Origin: Streptomyces malachitofuscus
Lineage (GTDB): Bacteria > Actinomycetota > Actinomycetes > Streptomycetales > Streptomycetaceae
Length of the DNA stretch: 64,000 nt
Direction of reading: 5' to 3'
NCBI RefSeq assembly: GCF_014650055.1
Contig: NZ_BMUF01000008.1
Coordinates: 310,001 to 374,000 of the forward strand
Under the pieces are notes generated by a model. That model was given only the letters and a program-made list of their open reading frames with translations. It made no database searches and was not told the DNA's origin. The translations under genes were made by a program, and so were the position numbers. Below, piece by piece: positions 8,881 to 16,336 of this stretch; the first letter of the stretch is position 1, and every line of letters starts with the position of its first letter.

Positions 8881-9144
8881 TCCATGAAGCGCACGAACGT
8901 CTACGCCGACCCCGAGGACCTGGCGATCATCAAGGAGGCCGCGAAACGCCGGGGGATAAGCGAGGCCGAGATCATCCGACAGGGCATCCACCTCGCGGCC
9001 ATGGCGAACCGGGTCTGGGACGAGCCGCTGTTCTCGCGCACCTTCGAGGGAACGGGGCGTACGCCGTCCAAGTCGGAGGTCCGTGACACGGTCGCCGACG
9101 CCGTCCACCGTGAGACACACTCGGATTCCGGAACCGACGCGTGA
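8878..9144 (+). CDS. Ribbon-helix-helix antitoxin (VapB-like)
   Basis: An 88-residue protein with a CopG/Arc-type N-terminus (KRTNVYADPEDLAIIKEAA, then RRGISEAEIIRQGI), the short strand-helix-helix fold that binds DNA as a dimer. The C-terminal tail should wrap the toxin. Its stop overlaps the GTG of the PIN toxin, the standard coupled TA layout. Either ATG 8878 or ATG 8884 could be used; the first is preferred because it lies at leaderless distance from TACCCT. Confidence 0.88.
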   Translation: MSMKRTNVYADPEDLAIIKEAAKRRGISEAEIIRQGIHLAAMANRVWDEPLFSRTFEGTGRTPSKSEVRDTVADAVHRETHSDSGTDA

Positions 9145-9584
9145 TCATTGTCATTGCCGACACATCCGGCCTCCTGGCCGCCCTGGACTCGGCTCACCCG
9201 GAACACCTGGCGGCGAACGAGGCCATCATGGCGGCCGGCCTCCTGGTCATGTCCCCGCTGTTGCTGGCCGAACTCGATCACGTCGCCACGCGCGAGCTCG
9301 GCAGAGCGGCCGCCCTGGGCGCGGTGGACGACCTCCGGCGCTGGATGAGCCGGGGACGCGTCGTCATGCCGGAGATCACGGAGGATCACCTGGGCGCCGC
9401 CCAGTCCGTCCGCCTCCGCTACCGTGCGCTGGACCTGGACCTCGCCGACGCGGTCAACGTCGCGCTTGCCGCCGACTACGACACGGACGCGATCCTCACC
9501 TTGGACCGACGTGACTTCCGCGCCGTGCGCCCCTTGGGCCACCACAAGGCGTTCCGGGTACTCCCTGACGATCTCCCGCTCTGA
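9141..9584 (+). CDS. PIN-domain toxin (VapC-like)
   Basis: A 147-residue PIN ribonuclease. The acidic metal-binding residues are visible: D7 in VIADTSG, the glutamate in LLAELDHV, the aspartates in LDLDLADAVNVALA, and D in LTLDRRDF. It should cleave RNA unless held by the upstream antitoxin, with which it overlaps by four bases (GTGA). All catalytic positions look intact, so the module is probably functional. Confidence 0.9.
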   Translation: MIIVIADTSGLLAALDSAHPEHLAANEAIMAAGLLVMSPLLLAELDHVATRELGRAAALGAVDDLRRWMSRGRVVMPEITEDHLGAAQSVRLRYRALDLDLADAVNVALAADYDTDAILTLDRRDFRAVRPLGHHKAFRVLPDDLPL

Positions 9585-9651
9585 CCCGGCATCATCCACA
9601 GCCGCCCCGGACCGCATATTCGGTGTCATGCCAGGCCTCTGAGGGCACAGG

Positions 9652-10206
9652 ATGGTGCGCATGACCCTGGCCACCCCCGTACTCGACACCGACCGACTGC
9701 GGCTGCGCCCGTTCACCGACGCCGACGCGGACGCCCTCTTCGCGCTGCACAGCGACGCCCACGTGCTGCGCTACTGGGACTCCCCGCCGTGGACCGAACC
9801 GGCCCGCGCCCAACGGTTCATCAGGATGTGCCGGAAGATGGCGGACGAAGGCACCGGCGCGCGTGTGGCCATCGACCGTGCTTCCGACGGGGCCTTCGTC
9901 GGCTGGTGCGGTCTGACCGGATGGATCCCGGAGTACCGCAGCGCGACGTTGGGCTACGTCCTCGGCGAGCCGATGTGGGGCCACGGCTACGCGACGGAGG
10001 CCGCACGCGCGTTGCTGCGTTGGGCCTTCGACACCTTGGACCTGAACCGCGTGCAGGCCGAGACGGACACGCGCAACGTGGCCTCCGCCCGGGTCCTCGA
10101 GAAGATCGGCTTCGTACGCGAGGGGACGTTGCGGGAGGACTGCATCGTGAACGGCGAGGTGTCCGACTCGTGGGTGTTCGGACTGCTCAGGCGGGAGTGG
10201 CGCTGA
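9652..10206 (+). CDS. GNAT N-acetyltransferase, RimJ/RimL type
   Basis: A 184-residue acetyltransferase. The N-terminus (LDTDRLRLRPFTDADADALF) and the acetyl-CoA loop region GYVLGEPMWGHGYATEA are typical of RimJ/RimL-like enzymes, as is the C-terminal NVASARVLEKIGF. Targets in this family include ribosomal protein N-termini and small molecules, so the substrate cannot be named. ATG 9652 has GAGGG six bases upstream; ATG 9661 is an alternative. Confidence 0.88.
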   Translation: MVRMTLATPVLDTDRLRLRPFTDADADALFALHSDAHVLRYWDSPPWTEPARAQRFIRMCRKMADEGTGARVAIDRASDGAFVGWCGLTGWIPEYRSATLGYVLGEPMWGHGYATEAARALLRWAFDTLDLNRVQAETDTRNVASARVLEKIGFVREGTLREDCIVNGEVSDSWVFGLLRREWR

Positions 10207-10238
10207 GTCTGTGCCGGCGCAAACGACACCGGCGACTC
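10205..10238. terminator. Possible hairpin after GNAT gene
   Basis: GAGTC and GACTC enclose GCCGG and CCGGC, forming a bulged stem just past the GNAT stop. There is no clear T-tract; weak candidate. Confidence 0.3.
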
Positions 10239-10247
10239 TTCCCCGGC

Positions 10248-10361
10248 TCATTTGCCGGCATCCGGGCCGTACCACTGAAGCGCCTGGCCGGTGACCGCGG
10301 CGACGCACTCGAAGTCCCGGTCGCGGTGCAGCAGCGCCAGGCCCTGCGGCGGACGCCTGCC
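10248..10361 (-). pseudogene. PIN-domain toxin C-terminal remnant
   Basis: About 37 codons in one frame read GLALLHRDRDFECVAAVTGQ and end in WYGPDAGK before a TGA. This matches the C-terminal end of VapC-like PIN proteins, which carry 'LLHRDRDFD.IA..TG'. Upstream in the frame the similarity stops at once and no PIN N-terminus or antitoxin is present. It is read as the tail of a deleted toxin gene. Confidence 0.6.
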
Positions 10362-10419
10362 CGCCGGGCCCGTCAAGGGTCGAGGCGGTCGTACTCCTGC
10401 TGACGGCCCGGCGGATGGG

Positions 10420-11253
10420 TCAGCGCAGTCCGGCGAAGAGATCGCTCTCGGGCACGGCGGCACCGGTGGTGTCCTTGACCCGGACGAAGGTTTCCGTGCC
10501 CATCACCTCACCGAACCTCTCCTTGCCCATCTTGAGGAAGAAGATGTTCTCGCCCTGACTGGAGTGCGCGGCCAGCGCATCGAACTTCTGGCCGCTGAAC
10601 GCGGTGGTGTCCACCCAGGTGGTGATCTCATCGTCAGGAAGGCCGATCTCGGCCATCGCGGCGGCCTCGGCAGGATCCGGCTCCGGCATGTCCTCACCGA
10701 ACTCGCGCATGATCTCGCCGAACCGCCGCATCTCCGAGCGGGGCATCGTGGTCCAGTACACCTTCGGTGTCAGCGTGACCATCTCCAGCGCCGCCATCGT
10801 GATGCGGTGGGCCTGGATGTGATCGGGGTGACCGTAGAAACCGTTCTGGTCGTAGGTGACGACCACATCGGGGCGGTGGTGCCGCATGAGGCCCGCGAGC
10901 CGGGCGGCACCTTCCTCGACGGGGGTCCGCCAGAAGGCCCCGGGGGCGTCGTTGCTCGGCCAGCCCATCATCCCGGAGTCGGCGTAGCCCAGCATCTCCA
11001 GCTCCCCGACCTTCAGGACGTCACAGCTCGCCTCGAGTTCCCGACGGCGCATCAAGGCGACGGCCTGCGGGTCATGCCCGGGATCACCAGGCTTGACGCC
11101 TCCCGGCCCGTCACCGCAACCGCCGTCGGTACACGTCACGAGAACCGTGCGGATGCCTTCCGCCGCATACCGCGCGAGGACCCCTCCGGTGCCAGTGGCC
11201 TCGTCGTCGGGGTGGGCGTGTACCGCCATGAGCGTCAAGGGCCGGTCAGTCAT
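10420..11253 (-). CDS. PIG-L/LmbE deacetylase (MshB/Mca-like)
   Basis: A 277-residue zinc-dependent N-acetylglucosaminyl-inositol-type deacetylase. The metal site is clear: HAHPDDEAT near the N-terminus and GHPDHIQAH around residue 140. The end, SDLFAGLR, resembles the 'TELFAGI' end of mycothiol conjugate amidase Mca, so a role in mycothiol or thiol-conjugate metabolism is possible, but sugar or secondary-metabolite deacetylation is equally open. AGGAGG precedes the ATG. It stands alone in the accessory patch. Confidence 0.85.
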   Translation of the reverse strand: MTDRPLTLMAVHAHPDDEATGTGGVLARYAAEGIRTVLVTCTDGGCGDGPGGVKPGDPGHDPQAVALMRRRELEASCDVLKVGELEMLGYADSGMMGWPSNDAPGAFWRTPVEEGAARLAGLMRHHRPDVVVTYDQNGFYGHPDHIQAHRITMAALEMVTLTPKVYWTTMPRSEMRRFGEIMREFGEDMPEPDPAEAAAMAEIGLPDDEITTWVDTTAFSGQKFDALAAHSSQGENIFFLKMGKERFGEVMGTETFVRVKDTTGAAVPESDLFAGLR

Positions 11254-11880
11254 GGAACAGTCCTCCTGCGGAGATGCGTCGTGGTCCGAGCAGGCCCGGT
11301 CCCGTCAGCCGGACGACCTTGTGGTCTCCGTGTCCCCCGCACGCGCGGCACCGGCGCCTCGGTCCATGCAACAGCGCGGCCCGGACGGCCTGTTCCCGGC
11401 ATGGCCACTCGCCCCACACGCCGGCGTTTCCACGCGAACGAGCCACCGACGCGCCCCGCACATCCCAGCGCGCCATCCACCCCACACCGGCGCATGTGCC
11501 GCACCACCGCATCCTGCGCGCCCGATCCCGCTGGAGTAGGCGCACTGTTCTCGGCTCGACCGACTTTTCTTGTGCGTTCCCGCCGGCGGTGATCAGCGCG
11601 ACCGCCGCACTGCGGTGATCTGGTGCCGGGCGACCGGCCAGCGACGCCGCCCGCGCTGTCGCCGAACTCATCGAGGCGGCACGGTGATCCGCGTGCGATC
11701 AGCCGCAAGGGCGCGAACGCGGCGATGACGGGCGTGGCCGAGCGGGGCTACCGGACGGCCAGCAGTGGCCCCGTCGCCGCGGTGGTCGGCTTGACCACCC
11801 GTGCGGAGGGTGCCCGTCGGTGTAGGCCAGCGGGCAGTCGGGGAACCGGCGGGCCGAAGCTAGTTGTGGGCGGTGTCTCC
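11254..11880. other. 627-base gap without a convincing gene
   Basis: Open frames exist on both strands but none shows a recognisable domain or a ribosome site. The stretch sits between the PIG-L gene and a PIN toxin in the accessory patch; it may be decayed coding DNA left by past insertions. I see no terminator or clear repeat. Confidence 0.5.
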
Positions 11881-12327
11881 TCAGACCTTCTCGATTCGCA
11901 CGGCGTGGCCCGCGAGGAGTTGATTCATGTCGTCGGTGTCGGACGTGAAGACGGTTGCCTCAGCTCCTTGCGCGGCTTCCCGCCCGGCCACAGCCGCCAG
12001 AATCGCGTCGATGGCGTACTTGTGCCCGTGGAGGCCGGCTGCCTTCAGCATGTCGCGGGCCATGGTGATCACCTGGTCGTCCGTGTGCACGACGCGGATA
12101 CGGGACAACGTCCAGTTCCACAGTGCCTGCCTCGACGTTTCGCGAGGGTCCCATGCCTCCAACGTCGTGAGCGCCGAGGTGACGATCGGGATGTCGAGCC
12201 GCGGAGCCGTCTTGATCAGCGCAGCCATCTCCCGATCGCCCTGAACCGCCTTGGAAAGAGCCTGGCAGTCGAACACGAAGACGCGCTGTCGCGGCCGGTG
12301 CAGCTTCGCACGGGCGGTGCGGCTCAC
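11881..12327 (-). CDS. PIN-domain toxin, second TA module
   Basis: A 148-residue PIN-like protein. Acidic residues are at VFVFDCQALSK (D20), LTTLEAWD, the DAILAAVAG helix and FTSDTDDM, spaced as in PIN ribonucleases. It belongs to a different subfamily from the toxin at 9141. The GTG at 12327 overlaps the antitoxin stop. A toxin role follows from the gene pair. Confidence 0.82.
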   Translation of the reverse strand: MSRTARAKLHRPRQRVFVFDCQALSKAVQGDREMAALIKTAPRLDIPIVTSALTTLEAWDPRETSRQALWNWTLSRIRVVHTDDQVITMARDMLKAAGLHGHKYAIDAILAAVAGREAAQGAEATVFTSDTDDMNQLLAGHAVRIEKV

Positions 12328-12590
12328 GCGGCCTCGTCCGAATGTGATCGCTGCCCGTCATGCCAGCCGTCAATGGCGGCGATGCGGTCCAGCGCTGCCT
12401 GCTGCTCGTCGTCCGTAACGGCGCCATGCTCTTCCTCAAGTCGTCCGGCCAACTCGCGCAGTCGGTCCATGGCGTCCTGATGAGCGGCCGCGGCCGCGAT
12501 GTAGCCTGACACCCCTCGTGCGTCGACGCGCTCCTTGATCGATTCCAGCAGCTCTTCCGGCACGGTGATGGTGATCTTCCGAGTTGCCAT
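12324..12590 (-). CDS. CopG-like antitoxin, second TA module
   Basis: An 88-residue protein opening with ATRKITITVPEELLESIKER, a typical ribbon-helix-helix strand and helix, then an acidic C-terminal half rich in Glu and Ala that would contact the toxin. It is the first gene of the pair and overlaps the toxin by four bases. A 15-base palindrome covers its start codon. Confidence 0.85.
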   Translation of the reverse strand: MATRKITITVPEELLESIKERVDARGVSGYIAAAAAHQDAMDRLRELAGRLEEEHGAVTDDEQQAALDRIAAIDGWHDGQRSHSDEAA

Positions 12591-12602
12591 ACTTCAAGTA
12601 TG
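12588..12602. promoter_or_regulatory. Palindrome over second antitoxin start
   Basis: CATACTTCAAGTATG is a perfect 7+1+7 palindrome. It contains the antitoxin ATG (complement of 12588-12590) and, on the same strand, a CATACT -10-like box at leaderless distance. Binding by the antitoxin would block both initiation steps. Confidence 0.55.
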
Positions 12603-12823
12603 CCACGCCTGACCGGTTCGGAGCCCGTGCCGGATGATGCAGATCCTTTTGAGGGTATACGGGTGTTCGACTCTCCGGCCGTTACTCGGCAAGCGACGAC
12701 TCCACCCAGCCAATCCCGGCCTCCCCACACGCCCGCCGCGGACCCCACCTCGGATGCTTGCGCCGCAGCTCACACACCGCCGCCTCGACCTCGGCAGAGG
12801 CCTGATGCGGACACGGCGCCGGC

Positions 12824-13471
12824 GTGCGCGACCCTCGGCGGCTCATCGAGGAGCGGCGTATCCGGTACGTGAAGGTCGGCCGTCCCGTCCGTATCCTCGA
12901 GAGCGCCGTTCGCCGCCGGTCCGGGAAGTGGACGGCGTCTTACCTCGCGCCCGACGGTGAGCGTGTTCGCGCTCCGGGACCTCCGAGACCAAGAAGGGCG
13001 CCAAGATCTGGTTCTCCCAGGTCGAGGCAGATCCCAGCCGGGGCGACTGGCGCGCTCCCGACGCGGGCGCCGTGGACTTCCGGGAGTATGCCGAGAAGCG
13101 GGAGTTGGCGGTACGCACGGAGGACCTGTACAAGCATCTCCTGCACCTGTACATCCTCCTGACCTTCGGCGCGCTCGACGTGGACGAGATCACCGCTCCC
13201 CGTGTCCGCGAGTGGCGAGCGGAGCGACTCCGCACCACCGGGGCCAAGACAGCCGTAGCCGATGCGCAGCGCCTCCTCAAAGCGCAAGGACACGATGGTC
13301 CGGGCCGGGCAGTCCTCGGAGAAGGCGGCGCTGATCTACCAGCACTCCGACGACGAGCGGCAGGAGGAGGTGGCCGCCGGGCTGGATGCGACGCTGCGGA
13401 AGGCTCGGGCTGCGGCGAGGAAGAGGGAGCCCGATCAGCCTTCTGGCACGAATCTGGCACGCGGCGAGTGA
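12824..13471 (+). pseudogene. Decayed excisionase-integrase of an integrative element
   Basis: Three pieces of a tyrosine-recombinase module are recognisable but broken. First, an excisionase-like end (RRLIEERRIRYVKVGRPVRI, about 12830-12905) is fused in frame to an integrase start (SGKWTASYLAPDGER). A frameshift near 12980 then moves the reading to WFSQVEADPSRGDWRAPDAG and FREYAEKRELAVRTEDLYKH (to about 13290). After a second break, the catalytic-tyrosine end AALIYQHSDDERQEEVAAGL continues to a stop at 13471. The central catalytic part (Arg and His motifs) is missing. It lies about 50 bases from a tRNA gene end, the usual attachment site. Bases 12603-12823 hold no coherent coding. Confidence 0.82.
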
Positions 13472-13490
13472 ACACAACGGACAGCAGAAC

Positions 13491-13513
13491 GGCCCAGGTC
13501 TCGGACCTGGGCC
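13491..13513. terminator. Hairpin between integrase remnant and tRNA
   Basis: GGCCCAGGTC and GACCTGGGCC form a perfect 10-base stem with loop TCG, followed on the + strand by TTCTT. It could end the integrase transcript and also the tRNA transcript on the other strand. Confidence 0.75.
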
Positions 13514-13520
13514 TTCTTCA

Positions 13521-13594
13521 TGGAGCGGGTGACGAGAATCGAACTCGCGCTCTCAGCTTGGGAAGCTGATGTTCTACCATTAAACTACACCCGC
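13521..13594 (-). tRNA. tRNA-Gly (CCC)
   Basis: The complementary strand folds as a full cloverleaf. Acceptor GCGGGTG pairs with CACCCGC; the D stem is GTTT/GAAC; the anticodon stem is TCAGC/GCTGA around loop TTCCCAA, giving anticodon CCC; and the T arm is GCGAG TTCGATT CTCGT. Discriminator T and an encoded CCA occupy 13524-13521. It reads GGG glycine codons. Its 3' end faces the decayed integrase, so it was probably the attachment site. Confidence 0.95.
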
Positions 13595-13654
13595 GTAAGA
13601 TCCAGACCCCGTCGATCAACGGTGTCCGGACGCTCGCTCACTCTACCTCATGCC

Positions 13655-13684
13655 AGGCCCCCGGTGTTCAACCCCCGGGGGCCT
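13655..13684. terminator. GC-rich hairpin upstream of tRNA
   Basis: AGGCCCCCGG and CCGGGGGCCT are perfect arms around a 10-base loop. There is no T-tract. It may insulate the tRNA promoter from neighbouring transcription. Confidence 0.4.
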
Positions 13685-13860
13685 GACGGTGTTTCAGGCG
13701 TGGATGCGGCTGCGGAGGGCAGTCGTCGGGGCGTACCGTGAAGCCGTGGCGCGCGTCCGGGGTGCCGCCTGGAGGGTCGTTCCTTTGATCCCGTAACGTG
13801 GCTTTTGTCGTCAGGGCAGCAAGCCAGACGCGGCTCTTGGGGAAGGGACTCTTGGACTTG

Positions 13861-14019
13861 ATGGAGCGCACCGTCGTCCGCTGTGCCGATGGGCACGTGT
13901 TCACCGCCACCTCGTTCCCGATGCAGCGGGCCGAGCGGCTCGGCCCCGGCCGGCTTCTGCGGTGTCCGCGCTGTGCGCGGCTTCGCAGTGTCGTGCCGGT
14001 CAGCCTGCAGAAGCGGTAG
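13861..14019 (+). CDS. Small conserved zinc-ribbon-like protein
   Basis: A 52-residue protein with VRCADGHVF near the N-terminus and LLRCPRCARLRS near the C-terminus, a Cys/His arrangement that could bind one zinc. I recognise it as a type of short hypothetical protein seen in Streptomyces but know no function. AAGGGA lies 12 bases before the ATG. TTG 13858 is an alternative start. Confidence 0.65.
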   Translation: MERTVVRCADGHVFTATSFPMQRAERLGPGRLLRCPRCARLRSVVPVSLQKR

Positions 14020-14087
14020 CGCGGGGAGACCGACAGAGGGCGTGGGCGCGCGGGGCGGCCGGTTGTGGCCGCTGCGCGCGCCTTGCG

Positions 14088-14093
14088 TATTCT
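14088..14093 (+). promoter_or_regulatory. Predicted -10 box of dcd, leaderless
   Basis: TATTCT ends six bases before the GTG at 14100; no ribosome site lies between. Confidence 0.5.
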
Positions 14094-14099
14094 CGGGGC

Positions 14100-14675
14100 G
14101 TGCTTCTCTCAGACAAGGACATCCGGGCCGAGATCGACGCCGGGCGGGTGCGGATCGATCCCTACGACGAATCCATGGTGCAGCCGTCCAGCATCGACGT
14201 ACGCCTCGACCGCTACTTCCGGGTGTTCGAGAATCACCGCTACCCCCACATCGACCCCTCCGTCGAGCAGGTGGACCTGACCCGGCTCGTGGAGCCGGAG
14301 GGCGACGAGCCGTTCATCCTGCACCCCGGTGAGTTCGTGCTGGCCAGCACGTACGAGGTCATCACGCTGCCCGACGACCTCGCCTCGCGGCTCGAGGGGA
14401 AGAGCTCGCTGGGGCGGCTGGGGCTGGTCACCCACTCCACCGCCGGGTTCATCGACCCCGGGTTCTCCGGGCACGTGACGCTCGAGCTGAGCAACCTCGC
14501 GACGCTCCCGATCAAGCTGTGGCCCGGCATGAAGATCGGGCAGCTCTGCATGTTCCGGCTCAGCTCGCCGGCCGAGCACCCGTACGGCAGTGAGCGCTAC
14601 GGGTCGCGCTACCAGGGGCAGCGGGGGCCGACGGCCTCGCGGTCGTTCCTCAACTTCCACCGGACGCAGGTGTGA
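14100..14675 (+). CDS. dcd: dCTP deaminase
   Basis: A 191-residue enzyme, full family length, that deaminates dCTP to dUTP in pyrimidine deoxynucleotide synthesis. Diagnostic segments are VQPSSIDVRL, EGKSSLGRLGL with the catalytic THSTAGFIDPGF (active-site Glu follows in VTLELSN), and the C-terminal KIGQLCMFRLS. Actinobacterial Dcd may also have dUTPase activity; this cannot be decided here. The GTG is at leaderless distance from a -10 box and its stop overlaps the next gene. Confidence 0.97.
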   Translation: MLLSDKDIRAEIDAGRVRIDPYDESMVQPSSIDVRLDRYFRVFENHRYPHIDPSVEQVDLTRLVEPEGDEPFILHPGEFVLASTYEVITLPDDLASRLEGKSSLGRLGLVTHSTAGFIDPGFSGHVTLELSNLATLPIKLWPGMKIGQLCMFRLSSPAEHPYGSERYGSRYQGQRGPTASRSFLNFHRTQV

Positions 14676-15169
14676 GCGGCGTGCGCGAGAACCTCAGCTA
14701 CGAGCAGTTCGGCGTCGCCGTCCGCGAGCTCGCCCAGACCATCGCCGACGACGGCTACCGGCCCGACGTGGTGCTCAGCATCGCGCGCGGCGGGGTCTTC
14801 GTCGCCGGCGGGCTGGCCTACGCGCTCGACTGCAAGAACATCCACCTGGTCAACGTGGAGTTCTACACGGGCGTGGGGACGACCCTCGAGATGCCCGTCA
14901 TGCTCGCGCCCGTGCCCAACGCCATCGACTTCACCGACAAGAAGGTGCTGATCGCGGACGACGTCGCCGACACCGGCAAGACGCTCAAGCTCGTGCGCGA
15001 CTTCTGCCTCGACGCGGTCGCCGAGGTGCGCAGCGCCGTCGTCTACGAGAAGACGCAGTCGCTGGTGAAGTGCGAGTACGTGTGGAAGCGGACCGATGAG
15101 TGGATCAACTTCCCCTGGAGCGTTCAGCCGCCGGTGGTGCGGCGGAACGGGCAGGTACTCGACGCCTGA
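14672..15169 (+). CDS. Phosphoribosyltransferase (purine-type)
   Basis: A 165-residue type I phosphoribosyltransferase. The PRPP loop VLIADDVADTGKTL and the early DVVLSIARGGVFVAGGLA (PPi loop) are clear. The family includes xanthine and hypoxanthine-guanine salvage enzymes; the base specificity is not assigned. Translation is coupled to dcd (GTGA overlap), making a two-gene nucleotide unit that ends at a strong terminator. Confidence 0.88.
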   Translation: MSGVRENLSYEQFGVAVRELAQTIADDGYRPDVVLSIARGGVFVAGGLAYALDCKNIHLVNVEFYTGVGTTLEMPVMLAPVPNAIDFTDKKVLIADDVADTGKTLKLVRDFCLDAVAEVRSAVVYEKTQSLVKCEYVWKRTDEWINFPWSVQPPVVRRNGQVLDA

Positions 15170-15190
15170 GGGCAGACCGTCAGGACAGGA

Positions 15191-15220
15191 AAAAGGGGCT
15201 CCCCCTCGGGAGCCCCTTTT
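15191..15220. terminator. Bidirectional terminator
   Basis: AAAAGGGGCTCCC, loop CCTC, GGGAGCCCCTTTT. A-tract and T-tract flank a perfect GC stem, so it should stop both the dcd operon and the convergent Yip1-like gene. Confidence 0.93.
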
Positions 15221-15237
15221 CGCGCGCGGTCCGTGGA

Positions 15238-16167
15238 TCAGAACGTGCCCAGCTTCACGATCGACAGCAGGGCGACCAGCTGGATCGCCGACGCGCCCAG
15301 GGCCTTCGGCCAGGGCAGGTCGTGGGAGCGGCTGACCATGACCGTGAGCAGGGCGCCGGCCGCGACCCAGGTGGCCCAGCCGAGCATCTGGACGAAGGCG
15401 GCGTCGCCACCCGCGAACATGGCGAAGACCAGGCGGGGCGCGTCCGTGATGGACATGATCAGCATGGAGAGGCCGACGGTGGGCTGCCAGGCGCCGTCGC
15501 CGCCGAGCTGGCGGGCCAGGGTGTGGGTGACCACGCCGAGGATGAAGGAGCTGAGCACCATCGCGACGGCCGTCGTCAGGACGATCGGGACCGCGTTGGA
15601 GAGCGTGGCGTTGATGGCGTCCTCGCGGGCGCCGTCGAAGCCGAAGACGGCGAGCAGGCCGTAGAGGAAGGTGACGACGAGGGCGGGGCCCCACATCGTG
15701 TAGTCGCGCATCTGGAGGAACGTCTGCGCGGGGGACAGGACGATGCCCTTGAGCAGGTCCTTCCAGCGCAGCCGGGGGCCGACCGGCCCGGGCGGCGGGG
15801 CCGAGCCGGCGCGGTAGGTCTCGCCCTGGTTGTAGGGGTCGTCGTTGATCGAGAAGGCCTGGGTGTGGCCCGGGTTGTTCGCCGCGTACGGGTCGTGCGG
15901 GGTGCCGCCGTGGGGGTGGGCACCGTCGCCGAAGTACTCGGGCTCGCCGTGGCCGCCATGACCGCCGTAGCCACCGCGTCCGCCGTGCGCCTGCGGCCAG
16001 GGGCTGCCGCCCCCGTTGCCGCTGCCGTACGACGACGGCGGCTGCGGCGCCTGCGGGTAGCCGTACGACGGCCCCGGCGGCGTCTGCTGCCCGTGCGGGG
16101 GGTGTTGCGGTCGCGCGTGCGGAGCGCCGTTGTTGTTCCGGCCGCGTCCCATCCTGAATCCAGCCAC
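15238..16167 (-). CDS. Yip1-family membrane protein, proline/glycine-rich N-terminus
   Basis: About 309 residues. The first 150 are a low-complexity Gly/Pro/His/Gln-rich cytoplasmic region; the rest has about five hydrophobic segments beginning at WKDLLKGIVLSPAQTFLQMR, the pattern of Yip1/YIPF-domain proteins. Function in bacteria is unknown. GTG 16167 is preferred because a TACGTT -10-like box lies seven bases before it (leaderless); ATG 16152 is an alternative. Confidence 0.78.
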   Translation of the reverse strand: MAGFRMGRGRNNNGAPHARPQHPPHGQQTPPGPSYGYPQAPQPPSSYGSGNGGGSPWPQAHGGRGGYGGHGGHGEPEYFGDGAHPHGGTPHDPYAANNPGHTQAFSINDDPYNQGETYRAGSAPPPGPVGPRLRWKDLLKGIVLSPAQTFLQMRDYTMWGPALVVTFLYGLLAVFGFDGAREDAINATLSNAVPIVLTTAVAMVLSSFILGVVTHTLARQLGGDGAWQPTVGLSMLIMSITDAPRLVFAMFAGGDAAFVQMLGWATWVAAGALLTVMVSRSHDLPWPKALGASAIQLVALLSIVKLGTF

Positions 16168-16275
16168 GTCATCGAACGTACCTGGTCCCCGGCGGCCGCG
16201 TGCCGGACCCCGGCTTTCGGGCAGGGCTTTGCGGCCGAGCTGTGACATCCCCTAAGGGGCCGTCAGGCCCGTTGT

Positions 16276-16321
16276 CCGTCCTCCGTAGGGGAGCGGGTCG
16301 GTCCGGTCCTACGGAGGACGG
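16276..16321 (-). terminator. Hairpin after FG-GAP gene
   Basis: Perfect 14-base arms CCGTCCTCCGTAGG and CCTACGGAGGACGG around an 18-base loop, just past the stop of the FG-GAP gene. No T-tract. Confidence 0.7.
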
Positions 16322-16336
16322 AGGCGCGGGGCCCGG

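Noticed and set aside
13521..13594. Second copy of the tRNA-Gly 3' end as attachment site
   Set aside because: No duplicate of this segment was noticed elsewhere in the window.
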